Assembly: GCA_035288045.1 (NCBI GenBank)
Contig: DATEBA010000022.1
Location: forward strand, 1-42,696
Direction: 5' to 3'
Length of the DNA stretch: 42,696 nt
From: DATEBA01 sp035288045
GTDB taxonomy: Bacteria; Actinomycetota; UBA4738; HRBIN12
Positions within the stretch are counted from its first letter, which is position 1. Each line of letters starts with the position of its first letter. The notes under the pieces were generated by a model. The model was not told the origin of the DNA. It saw nothing but the letters and a program-made list of their open reading frames with translations, and did no database searches. Below, one piece after another: positions 23,488-31,155 of this stretch. A program made the translations under genes and the position numbers.

Positions 23488-24147
23488 TCACTCCACTCCG
23501 CTGGGAACTCCGGTCAAGAGCTCGAGCGCGACCCTCACGGCCTCCGGGGCGCTTGGTGCGAAGCCGTCGGCTCCGATCTCGCTCGCCCACTCCTGGGTGA
23601 CGGGCGCCCCCCCAACCATGACCTTCACCTTGCCGCGCAGCCCGGCCTCCTCCAGGGCGACGATCACGCCCCGCTGCTCGGGCACGGTCGTCGTGAGGAG
23701 CGCGGAGAGCCCGACGATGGCCGGCTGCCTCTCCCTGACGGCCTCCACGATCGCTGCCGTTGGGATGTCCTTGCCGAGGTCGTGCACCTCGAACCCGGCC
23801 GTCTTCATCATCGCTCCGACCATGTTCTTGCCCAGGTCGTGCAGGTCGCCCTTCACGGTCGCCATAACGACGCGATGCCCCTCCTGCTTCTGGCCGGACG
23901 CCAGCAGCGCGGGCTCAACGAGCTCGCTGCACTTCTTGAAGAGCTCGGCGGCGGCGACGACCTCGGGCAGGAAGACCTCTCCCCGGTTCCAGCGCGCTCC
24001 CAGCTCGAGCATGGCCGCGGCCATCCCCTCCTGCAGGATCCGCGTCGGATCCTCGCCCCTGTCGAGCAGCTCGCGCGTCGCGCCGAGCGCCCCGTCGCGA
24101 TCGGCCCCCATCAACTTGTCCCGAAGCCGCTTGATCAGCTCATCCAT
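23488..24147 (-). CDS. Methyltransferase corrinoid protein (B12-binding, MtbC/MtgC-like)
   Basis: This 219-aa protein consists of an N-terminal four-helix cap (about 1-88, with GMAAAMLELGARWNRGEVFLPE) and a Rossmann cobalamin domain. The domain has the base-off motif D101-L-H103-D-L-G106, the loop VGLSALLTTTVPEQ (about 143-156) and the Gly-rich VMVGGAPVTQEWA. It receives methyl groups from MttB-type enzymes on its cobalt and passes them to a folate or other acceptor via a separate methyltransferase, which is not in the window. The RamA-type reductive activase is also absent here. It overlaps the preceding mttB gene by eight bases. Confidence 0.92.
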   Translation of the reverse strand: MDELIKRLRDKLMGADRDGALGATRELLDRGEDPTRILQEGMAAAMLELGARWNRGEVFLPEVVAAAELFKKCSELVEPALLASGQKQEGHRVVMATVKGDLHDLGKNMVGAMMKTAGFEVHDLGKDIPTAAIVEAVRERQPAIVGLSALLTTTVPEQRGVIVALEEAGLRGKVKVMVGGAPVTQEWASEIGADGFAPSAPEAVRVALELLTGVPSGVE

Positions 24148-25612
24148 CGATCGCTCCTTCCAGCGTGTGGTGGTCGATGATCCTCCGAAGCTCCTCCTCG
24201 ACGGCGTCGGACAGGGGCGTCGGCGTGTGCTCCTCGAGGATCTTGACCGCCCGCTCCCGGGCGCGGTGCTTCGGCTCCGGGCGTCCCGCCGCCTCCCAGT
24301 CCTCCCAGCTGTCGCGGCCGAAGAACCGCGGCTGCCAGAGCCCGCGCATGTGACGCAGCGTGTGGTCGGCGGCGAGGAAGTGCCCGCCGGGCCCGACCTC
24401 CTCTATCACGTCGATCGCGAGCTCGTCGTCGCCGTCGGGGAAGCCTTGGAGGACGCGCACGGCGATCCCGAGCAGCTCGGAGTCCAGCAGCATGTTCTCG
24501 AACGAGAAGACCCGGCCTCCGTAGATCGTGCCGCTCGCGCAGAGCATGTCTCCGCCGGCGAGGTAGCTCGTGAACCCCGAGAGCGCGTGCTGTGCCCCTG
24601 CCTGCCAGTCCTGGGTCTTCGCGCCGGTTCCGAAAGTCCCGATCTGCGAGGGGATCCGGTACCTCCGCGCGAGCTGCGCCGAGGCGAACGAGAAGAGCTG
24701 CTCCTCCGGGCCCCACCCGAGGGATAGCGAGCCGCTGTTCAGGTCCATCGTGCTCGTGCAGACCCCGTAGAAGGTAGGCGTCCCGGGCGCGAGGAACTCC
24801 AGGCAGGTGATGGCGCCGAGGAGCTCGGCGTTCTGGAGCACGAGGGTGCCGGCGACGGTCATCGGCGCCGTCGCGCCGGTGAGCGGCATCACGACGATCC
24901 CGCAGGGGATCCCGGCCTTGCCGTAGATGACCGCGGATTCGAGCGGCCCGCCGTCCAAGGTGAGCGGCGAGAGCGTGCACTGGAACGCCGACAGGATCGG
25001 CCGTCGCCGCAGCTCCTCCTCGCCGCCGGCCACGACCGCCGCCATCTCGACCGCCGCCCCTGCGTGATGCGGCTCGATCACCGTCATCTGCTGGATGTTC
25101 TTGCTCGTCGAGAGCAACTGCGCGTGGAGCTCGTGGAGCGGCTGCACGTGAGTCGGCACGTCGCGCGCCGCGCAGGGTTGCCAGGCGATCGAGATCTCCG
25201 GGATCGCGTCGGCGACCCGCGTCGTATCCATGAGGTCCTGCTTCGTGGACGGGCGCATGCGGCCGGTTCGGAGATCGACCACCTCCGAGGCACAGCCGTC
25301 GCAGGTGAGGTAGCAGTTCAAGCCGTCCAGCACGACGTCGGCGGCGGGATCGCGGGCGTACATCGTGTACGACGAGGGCGCGCGCTCGATCGCCTCCTCG
25401 ACCATGTCGCGGGGGAAGCGAACGCGGAGCGCTTCGAGGTCGGCGTCGCCGCCTTCGGCTTCGAGAGCCTTCACGAGGGTCTCCGAGCGGATCTGCATAC
25501 CGGTTCGCGCGAGGACCTGGATGGACGCCTCGTGGATCCGCTCGATCGTCTCCTCAGGGACGAGGTCGAGAGTGCGGACGAGGGGGAGAGGTCGGATGCG
25601 GGAGTCACTCAT
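24140..25612 (-). CDS. Trimethylamine methyltransferase (MttB) family protein, second paralogue
   Basis: This 490-aa non-pyrrolysine MttB-family protein has LTCDGCASEVVDLRTG, RPSTKQDLMDTTRVADAIP, LSPLTLDGGPLESA, IGTFGTGAKTQDWQAG (about 318-333) and EVGPGGHFLAADHTLRHMRG. It shares most of these segments with the first paralogue, so the pair arose by duplication. It is predicted to demethylate a methylated amine onto the corrinoid protein encoded next. Eight-base overlaps on both sides show tight translational coupling. The exact amine (glycine betaine, carnitine, trimethylamine-like) cannot be read from the sequence. Confidence 0.88.
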   Translation of the reverse strand: MSDSRIRPLPLVRTLDLVPEETIERIHEASIQVLARTGMQIRSETLVKALEAEGGDADLEALRVRFPRDMVEEAIERAPSSYTMYARDPAADVVLDGLNCYLTCDGCASEVVDLRTGRMRPSTKQDLMDTTRVADAIPEISIAWQPCAARDVPTHVQPLHELHAQLLSTSKNIQQMTVIEPHHAGAAVEMAAVVAGGEEELRRRPILSAFQCTLSPLTLDGGPLESAVIYGKAGIPCGIVVMPLTGATAPMTVAGTLVLQNAELLGAITCLEFLAPGTPTFYGVCTSTMDLNSGSLSLGWGPEEQLFSFASAQLARRYRIPSQIGTFGTGAKTQDWQAGAQHALSGFTSYLAGGDMLCASGTIYGGRVFSFENMLLDSELLGIAVRVLQGFPDGDDELAIDVIEEVGPGGHFLAADHTLRHMRGLWQPRFFGRDSWEDWEAAGRPEPKHRARERAVKILEEHTPTPLSDAVEEELRRIIDHHTLEGAIDG

Positions 25613-27047
25613 GTGCCCGGATCACCCTCCTGATCGCCTCGTCGGCGCCGTCGGGGAGCGGGTAGGGCTCGTGCTCTGCGAGGATCGCCCTCGCGTGCTC
25701 ACGGGCGCGGTCGCGGGGCTCGGGTTTGCCGGCCGCGTCCCAGGCCTCCCATGTCTCGCGAGACAGGTAATGGGAGCGCCAGAGCTCGCGCATGTGCCGC
25801 AGGGTGTGGTCGGCTGCGAGGAAGTGCCCGCCGGGGCCGACGGCGTCGATCACCTCGACGGCCAGCTCGTCGTCGCTCGCTGTGAAGCCCTCGGCGACCC
25901 CGGTGATCGCCGAGAAGAGCTCGGCGTCGAGTAGGAGCTGCGTGGGCGAGTAGACCCTCGCGCCGTAGAGGAGTCCTGCGCCGCAGAGCATGTCGGCGCC
26001 GGCGAGCCAGCTCGCCAGACCGGAGAGCCCGTTCTCGGTCCCCGCCTGCCAGTCGGAGATCTTCGCTCCGGTCGCGAACGTGCCGATCGAGGAGGCGAGG
26101 CCGTAGCTGCGCGCGAGCTGCGTCGATGCCATCTGGAAGAGAAGGTCCTCGGGACCGCCGCACGCCGCTGCACCCGATCGGAGGTCCATGACGGTCGCGC
26201 ACGAGCCGCAGAAGGTGGCGGCGCCTGGGGAGAGGAGCTGGAGCGCCACCACTCCGGCGAGGATCTCCGCGTTGGAGACGACGAGCGTGCCTGCAAGGGT
26301 CGCCGGCGACGTCGCGCACGCGATCGGCATAACCATGAAGCCGCACGGGACGCCGGCCCCGGCAAGGACGACCGCCGCCTCCAGCGGCCCGCCGTCGTAT
26401 GTGAGCGGGCTGATGCTGCACTGGAACGCCGAGACGATCGGACGTTCGCGAAGCTCGTTCCCGCCCGCGATCGACGCGATCTCGACGCAGGCCTCCGCCT
26501 GCTCGGGAGTAATCGCGGTCATCAGCTGGATGTGCTTGCCTGTGTTCGCGAGCTGCGCGTGCAGGTCGTGGAGCGGCTCCACGTGCGGAGGCACGTCGCG
26601 AGAGGCCACGGGCTGCCAGAGGAACGATATCTGCGGGATCGCATCGGCCAGGCGTGAGATCGAGGCGAGGTCCTCCTTGGTGGACGGGCGTCGCTCACCG
26701 GTCTCGAGGTCGGCGATCTCGGCGGCGCATCCATCGACGGTGAGGAACCCGCTCGAGCCGTCGAGCTCGAGGTCAAGTCCGGTCTCGCGCGAGGCGAGCC
26801 TCAGCCCACGCGGGACGAGGGCGAGCGCCTCTCGGACGACGTCGCGGGGGAATCGGATCCGGGCCACGTCGTGGTCGACCACCGCGCCGCCCAGCTCGAG
26901 CTCCTTGAGCAGGTGCTCCGAGCGCACCTCGACGCCCGTTCGCTCCAGGACGACCAAGCTTCCCTCGCGGATCGCGTTGAGCTGATCGGGGGCGAGGATG
27001 TCGACGGTCCTCGGGTGTGGGACGGGCTTGAGCTGACGCTCGGTCAC
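25605..27047 (-). CDS. Trimethylamine methyltransferase (MttB) family protein, first paralogue
   Basis: This 480-aa non-pyrrolysine MttB-family protein is the first gene of the operon. It has LTVDGCAAEIADLETG, RPSTKEDLASISRLADAIP, ISPLTYDGGPLEAA, IGTFATGAKISDWQAG and AVGPGGHFLAADHTLRHMRE, all matched in the second paralogue. The start is GTG 27047 (MTERQLKP), with no obvious ribosome-binding site. The start codon lies inside one arm of a ten-base inverted repeat. Together with the corrinoid gene the operon provides three substrate-side methyltransferases feeding one corrinoid carrier. Confidence 0.88.
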   Translation of the reverse strand: MTERQLKPVPHPRTVDILAPDQLNAIREGSLVVLERTGVEVRSEHLLKELELGGAVVDHDVARIRFPRDVVREALALVPRGLRLASRETGLDLELDGSSGFLTVDGCAAEIADLETGERRPSTKEDLASISRLADAIPQISFLWQPVASRDVPPHVEPLHDLHAQLANTGKHIQLMTAITPEQAEACVEIASIAGGNELRERPIVSAFQCSISPLTYDGGPLEAAVVLAGAGVPCGFMVMPIACATSPATLAGTLVVSNAEILAGVVALQLLSPGAATFCGSCATVMDLRSGAAACGGPEDLLFQMASTQLARSYGLASSIGTFATGAKISDWQAGTENGLSGLASWLAGADMLCGAGLLYGARVYSPTQLLLDAELFSAITGVAEGFTASDDELAVEVIDAVGPGGHFLAADHTLRHMRELWRSHYLSRETWEAWDAAGKPEPRDRAREHARAILAEHEPYPLPDGADEAIRRVIRAHE

Positions 27048-27096
27048 GTTGGCTCGTTCACTCAGAGGCTACAGGTTTAGTAGCGTAGCCAACGTG
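27045..27096 (-). promoter_or_regulatory. Inverted repeat covering the mttB operon start codon
   Basis: CACGTTGGCT (27045-27054) and AGCCAACGTG (27087-27096) form a perfect ten-base inverted repeat with a 32-base spacer. The proximal arm contains the GTG start codon. Between the arms, on the minus strand, are TAGCCT (27067-27072) and TACTAA, possible -10 elements. It may be an operator loop or an mRNA hairpin masking the start. The remaining intergenic DNA to 27468 holds the remnant at 27162 and the Usp leader. Confidence 0.4.
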
Positions 27097-27161
27097 CTTG
27101 CCCGGGACAAGCGGACGAACGTGACTCCGGGTCACGGCGCGCACGGGGCAGACGCTACCCG

Positions 27162-27370
27162 CGCGGTCTCACCCAGGGGAACGTCTTCCACGGAGATCTG
27201 GGGATCGAGCAGCTGTTCTTCATGCGACCGGCGCCGGGATGGCCGGGGACCGCACGCCGGTCGACGGGCTGTACCTGTGCGACGCCGGTGCTCATCCGGG
27301 CGGCGGTGTCACGGGAGCCCCCGGCTACAACGGGGCGCACCGCGTGATCGGCGATCTTCGAAAGCGCTGA
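27162..27370 (+). pseudogene. Frameshifted C-terminal remnant of a phytoene-desaturase-like FAD oxidoreductase
   Basis: Frame one (27162-27245) reads RGLTQGNVFHGDLGIEQLFF then MRPAPGW. A second frame (from 27239) continues GDRTPVDGLYLCDAGAHPGG then GVTGAPGYNGAHRV, ending at TGA 27368-27370. Joined, this is the characteristic C-terminus of the NAD(P)/FAD-dependent phytoene dehydrogenase family (usual text: FHGDL, FFMRPAPG, DGLYLCGAGTHPGGGVTGAPG). A frameshift lies at about 27236-27245, and nothing upstream encodes the rest, so it is a dead fragment. One unusual residue (Asp for Gly in LCDAG) fits decay. Confidence 0.8.
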
Positions 27371-27468
27371 CGGCCTGCACCTCCCGACCGGCGGTACCGT
27401 GATGGGGCCTTCGGCCGTTGGCGCTGTGCTGACCTCGCGAGAGGCTCGACTCGAGAGGAGGACGCTAC

Positions 27469-28329
27469 ATGAGGGTTCTCTACGCTACCGACGGGTTCCA
27501 GCCCGCGCTCGACGCAGGCCGGGTGCTGGAGGCGATCGCCGACCGCGACCGCACGCGCATCGAGGTGCTCGCGGTCGCGGAGTACACACCGATCCCCGCA
27601 TCCAAGGAGGACGAGCGAGACCGTGTGCAAGCGATCGTGCACCGGGCTGCCGTCGAGCTGAGCGACGCGGGGTTCAAGGCGGAGGGGCGGACGGTGGAGG
27701 GCGCCGCCCACGAGGAGATAGCGCGCCGTGCGGAGGAGGGGTTCGACCTCGTCGTGATCGGCGCCGGGAAGAACTCATGGCTCGGCCACCTCCTGCTCGG
27801 AAGCGTGAGCACGCGGGTGCTCCATCACGCCCCTTCGTCAGTTCTCATCGCCCACGGCGCGCCGGAGGGCGTGGCGTCTCACGGCGTCGTCGTCGCGGTC
27901 GACGGTTCCGAGGACGCTGCTTTCGCGGTCGAGACGCTGATCGACTTGGCGGACCCGCAGCGGTGCACCGTCGACGTTGTGTCGGTGGCAGAGCCCGCGG
28001 CCACCCCGGTCGTCGGGCCCGGAGGGGCCTACGTGGATGCCGGGGCCTACGAGGAGACGACGGCGCGCATCGTGGAGGCCCACGAGGGGTACCTCCGCAC
28101 AGCGATCGACCGTCTCCGCCACGCTGGGTTCGGTACCGAGGGTGACGTGCTGGTCGGTCACCCGGTCACCCAGATCCTCACGCAAGCGACGGACAAGGCC
28201 ACGGCGCTCGTTGTCGTCGGCTCGCGGGGGCGCGGCGCGCTCGGCCGCCTGCTGCTCGGCTCGGTGAGCGACCGAGTCGCGCGCCACGCGCCGGCGACGA
28301 TGGTCGCGCGTCGGCGCCAGACGGCGTAG
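27469..28329 (+). CDS. Tandem universal stress protein (UspA-like)
   Basis: This 286-aa protein has two Usp domains (about 1-130 and 138-283). Domain 1 starts MRVLYATDGF and has the nucleotide motif GAGKNSWLGHLLLGSVSTRV. Domain 2 starts VVVAVDGSEDA and has GSRGRGALGRLLLGSVSDRV, matching the ATP-binding G-x2-G-x9-GS pattern. Such double-Usp proteins are common in Actinomycetota and respond to hypoxia, stationary phase or energy stress. GGAGG is well placed before ATG 27469. The gene is convergent with the small minus-strand frame ending at 28336. Confidence 0.93.
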   Translation: MRVLYATDGFQPALDAGRVLEAIADRDRTRIEVLAVAEYTPIPASKEDERDRVQAIVHRAAVELSDAGFKAEGRTVEGAAHEEIARRAEEGFDLVVIGAGKNSWLGHLLLGSVSTRVLHHAPSSVLIAHGAPEGVASHGVVVAVDGSEDAAFAVETLIDLADPQRCTVDVVSVAEPAATPVVGPGGAYVDAGAYEETTARIVEAHEGYLRTAIDRLRHAGFGTEGDVLVGHPVTQILTQATDKATALVVVGSRGRGALGRLLLGSVSDRVARHAPATMVARRRQTA

Positions 28330-28335
28330 CTCGGT

Positions 28336-28515
28336 TCAGGCTTCCCCGTCGCCCACGGCGTGCACGGGACTCCCGCTCTCGACGGGAAGGGTGACCGGTG
28401 TGTCCTCGACGTCGTGGACGAGGCTGCCATCCTTGACGGGCAGCGTCATGCTCGGTTGCTCGCCCGCGGCGTTGGTCAGGGTGAAGCCGAAGCCCATCGA
28501 TGCGGCGGCGGCCAC
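28336..28515 (-). CDS. Small possible exported peptide (59 aa), start unclear
   Basis: The frame encodes a short Ala-rich hydrophobic start (VAAAASMGFGFTLTNAAGE) and a polar acidic tail with two similar halves (LPVKDGSLVHDVEDTPVT and LPVESGSPVHAVGDGEA). A good ribosome site (AGGAGG) stands before ATG 28547, but that ATG is in another frame. Reading through in the 28515 frame extends the hydrophobic segment upstream (ATLAAAITVAAAAS). The gene may therefore be frameshifted or start at GTG 28515 or ATG 28497. I do not recognise it. Bases 28516-28631 hold nothing else. Confidence 0.35.
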   Translation of the reverse strand: MAAAASMGFGFTLTNAAGEQPSMTLPVKDGSLVHDVEDTPVTLPVESGSPVHAVGDGEA

Positions 28516-28631
28516 CGTGATGGCGGCCGCGAGAGTCGCCTGCGCATTCTTCCTCCTTCCTGGATGTGGCCTGGACGGCGCGCGGCCGAACTGAGTTTCC
28601 CCGGATCTGCAGCAGGGTCGTCCAAGGCCAA

Positions 28632-29465
28632 CTATCCGTCCGCGACCGCGCGCTCGCCGCCGAGGTGCTGTCGCGCGAACAAGACGACAGGGTAGCCGAC
28701 CCCGAAGGGACCTTCGTAGGAGAGCACCTCCCCGGAGACGCCGTCGCCCAGCGCGCCCGCCAGCACACAGAGCGGCCGGAGCCCGCAGTTCCCGGCTTCC
28801 TCAGCTAGATCGGTCGGGATCCGCTCGAGGTCCGACAGCTTCCCCGACCGAAGGACATCGAGGACGAGCGCGTCGAACTCGGCGGCCCGCGGGGTGTACC
28901 CGTAGGGCGCGTCGGGGGTCAGGCGGTGGGACAGGTCACCCGAACAGATGAACGCCGCGTGGGTGCCGGCGGCCGCGCGAGAGATGACTCGGCCGAGCTC
29001 GACGTGCCGGTCGAGAGAAGCCCAAGAGGCGCCTGCGGCGGCAACCGCGGGCGGCTCGTCCCACGTCGGTCCGGGCGGCCCGAGGAGGAACCACAGCGGG
29101 ACCAGCGTTCCGTGATCGATCACGCCACGGGTCGGCGAGACGCGGAGACCTGCTCCCTCAGCTTCCTCGATTAGGCGGTTCACGGAATCGGGTGCGCCTT
29201 GCACCATCAGGCGCGCCTCGCGCGCGCCGAACTCGGCGAACGTTCCGACGAGCTGCTGGCCCTCATAGACGCAGAACGTCTCACCGAACGCCGGCGCGTG
29301 TGGCCCGGCGAGGAAGACCACATCCGGTGCGGCTTCGCGCAGCGCAGCCGCCGCGCGGGCCATCGCCTCCCGCGTCCGGACGACGACCCCCGCGTCGGCC
29401 CCACCGACCTCCGGGAGCAGGACCGGCGGGTGGGGCAGGACGAGCGCAAACTCGAACGACGCCAC
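28632..29465 (-). CDS. LigB/MEMO-type class III extradiol dioxygenase family protein
   Basis: This 277-aa protein opens FEFALVLPHPPVLLPEVGG, the first-His strand typical of LigB and MEMO-like proteins. It continues with FLAGPHAPAFGETF near residue 50 and ICSGDLSHRLTPDAPYGY near residue 190, supplying the His residues expected for the non-haem iron site. Members open aromatic rings (protocatechuate, homoprotocatechuate) or, in the MEMO branch, act in a poorly defined redox role. The Asp-Leu-Ser-His segment is MEMO/AMMECR-like. It lies 26 bp after soxB on the same strand, so it is probably part of the sarcosine oxidase operon. GTG 29465 is preferred; GTG 29480 is possible. Confidence 0.75.
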   Translation of the reverse strand: MASFEFALVLPHPPVLLPEVGGADAGVVVRTREAMARAAAALREAAPDVVFLAGPHAPAFGETFCVYEGQQLVGTFAEFGAREARLMVQGAPDSVNRLIEEAEGAGLRVSPTRGVIDHGTLVPLWFLLGPPGPTWDEPPAVAAAGASWASLDRHVELGRVISRAAAGTHAAFICSGDLSHRLTPDAPYGYTPRAAEFDALVLDVLRSGKLSDLERIPTDLAEEAGNCGLRPLCVLAGALGDGVSGEVLSYEGPFGVGYPVVLFARQHLGGERAVADG

Positions 29466-29491
29466 GTTCGCATCTTGCACCCGGGGCCGCG

Positions 29492-30700
29492 TCAGTGGGT
29501 ACCGGCGGAGGCTGCGTCCGGCACCATACGATCCTCGCGGAACCTGGAGAGGCCGAACGGAGCGACGAGGTCGGGTACGCGGCCGGTCGCGATCAGCTCG
29601 GCGAGGCAGAGGCCGAAGATCGGCGCCCCCTTGAATCCCCAAGTCCCCATCCCGGCGGCGAGGAAGAAGCCCTCCACCTCGGTTCCCCCGATGATAGGAG
29701 AGGAGTCCGGGGTCATGTCGCAGAGCCCGGCCCATTGCCGCATCGCGTGAGCCTTCGCCATGAACGGCAGGATCTGGATCGAGCGCTTGGCGGCTTCCGC
29801 GAGGAAGTCGAACGTCGCGCGCGTGGAGTAGGTGTTGTATGGCAGGATCTCCGCGCCGACGAGGAGCTCGCCGCGCTGCGTCTGGGATACGTAGACGTAG
29901 AGGTCCATGGACGACACGAGGCCAGTCAGCACCTTGGCGTACGGCTCAGTGACGAACGCCTGGAGCGGGTGGGTCACGATCGGCAATCGAAGGCCGGCCA
30001 TGCGCGCGACGATCGAGGTGTAGCCGGCGACCGCCGACACGACCGCTCCGGCCGCGACCGGGCCGCGATCGGTCTGCACCCCGACGCACCGGCCGTCGCG
30101 GACGTCGACCCCCGTCACCTCGACGCCTTCGTGCACGTGCACGCCGAGGCGTTGCGCCGCCACCGCATACGCCCACACGACCGAGTCGTGACGTGCGAAC
30201 GATCCCGGTGGGTGGTACGAGGCCCCAACGACCGGCAGCTCGCCGCCACCCGAGAGGTCGACGAGCGGGCACTTCTGGTGAACCTGCTCGGGAGTGAGGA
30301 TCAGCGTCTCGACGCCGTAGGCCGCGTTCAGCAGCGACTTGTCGCGCTCGACCTCGAGCGAGTCGCGAGTGTGGCAGAGGTCGAGCTCGCCCTGGTTGCT
30401 GAACATGATGTTGAAGTCCAGCTCCTGCGAGAGCGTCCGGTATCTCGCGAGGCTGGCTTTGTAGAGCGGCACGGTCTCCGGCGTGTTGTAGTTGGAGCGC
30501 ACCACCTGCGTGTTCCTGCCGGAGGCGCCCGAGCCGATGTAGGCGCGCTCGAAGACCGCGACGTCGCGGACGCCGAACCGCGACGCGAGGTAGTAGGCGG
30601 TCGCGAGGCCGTTCACGCCGCCCCCGATGATCGCGACGTCGTACCGCGGCCTCGGGTCGGTGCGTTTGAGAAGCTCACGCCTCCGGAAGAGCCCGCTCAC
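29492..30700 (-). CDS. soxB: Sarcosine oxidase beta subunit family FAD oxidoreductase
   Basis: This 402-aa protein has an N-terminal dinucleotide-binding motif VAIIGGGVNGLATAYYLA (22-39), ERAYIGSGASGRNTQVVRSNY (51-71), and a C-terminal substrate/FAD segment with DMTPDSSPIIGG and GMGTWGFKGAP. His171 in FARHDSVVWAY aligns with the region that carries covalent FMN in heterotetrameric sarcosine oxidase beta. It oxidises the N-methyl amine (sarcosine or a similar secondary amine). GTG 30700 overlaps soxG by four bases. The order soxD-A-G-B differs from the common soxBDAG. Confidence 0.88.
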   Translation of the reverse strand: MSGLFRRRELLKRTDPRPRYDVAIIGGGVNGLATAYYLASRFGVRDVAVFERAYIGSGASGRNTQVVRSNYNTPETVPLYKASLARYRTLSQELDFNIMFSNQGELDLCHTRDSLEVERDKSLLNAAYGVETLILTPEQVHQKCPLVDLSGGGELPVVGASYHPPGSFARHDSVVWAYAVAAQRLGVHVHEGVEVTGVDVRDGRCVGVQTDRGPVAAGAVVSAVAGYTSIVARMAGLRLPIVTHPLQAFVTEPYAKVLTGLVSSMDLYVYVSQTQRGELLVGAEILPYNTYSTRATFDFLAEAAKRSIQILPFMAKAHAMRQWAGLCDMTPDSSPIIGGTEVEGFFLAAGMGTWGFKGAPIFGLCLAELIATGRVPDLVAPFGLSRFREDRMVPDAASAGTH

Positions 30701-31155
30701 GGCGACCAATCCTCCGGCTCTTCGCGCTCGGTCACGCTCGGGCAGCGCGCGAGTATCCGCTCGTGCAGGTACGCGCCCCACACCGCGGGGACGAGCAGAT
30801 GGAGGCCGCCGGGGCGCGCGACCACCTTGACGGGAACGTGGGCAACGTCCCCCTGTACGAACCCCTCCTCGGGAAGGTCGAGCTCGGAGAGGTAGCCGAA
30901 CGCGTCTCGTGCACCGTCGCCGTCGAGCGTCCAAGTCGCCCACCCGTCCGAGACGTCGAGCACGACGGCGTCCGCGTCGGCCCCCGAGATACGCCGGCTC
31001 ACGTCGAGCGCGGTCATCTCGGCCGAGTCGGGCGGGCCGAGGACCAGGAGCTCGTCGGGTGCGACCCGGAGGGCACCGTCGGAGACCGTGTCAAGTGCCT
31101 CGGGCGTCGCCAGGCACACCACAACCGAGGCCCGCGCGGCCACCAGCTCAGGCAC
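30697..31155 (-). CDS. soxG: Sarcosine oxidase gamma subunit
   Basis: This 152-aa protein has SoxG-like features: a strand-rich N-terminus, RVAPDELLVLGPPDS near residue 30, VLDVSDGWATWTLDGDGARDAF (about 65-86) and a C-terminal HVPVKVVARPGGLHLLVPAVWGAYLHERI. It resembles a folate-binding (GcvT-like) half-domain that packs against the alpha subunit. It overlaps soxA by eight and soxB by four bases. Assignment rests on these motifs and on position between soxA and soxB. Confidence 0.85.
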   Translation of the reverse strand: MPELVAARASVVVCLATPEALDTVSDGALRVAPDELLVLGPPDSAEMTALDVSRRISGADADAVVLDVSDGWATWTLDGDGARDAFGYLSELDLPEEGFVQGDVAHVPVKVVARPGGLHLLVPAVWGAYLHERILARCPSVTEREEPEDWSP

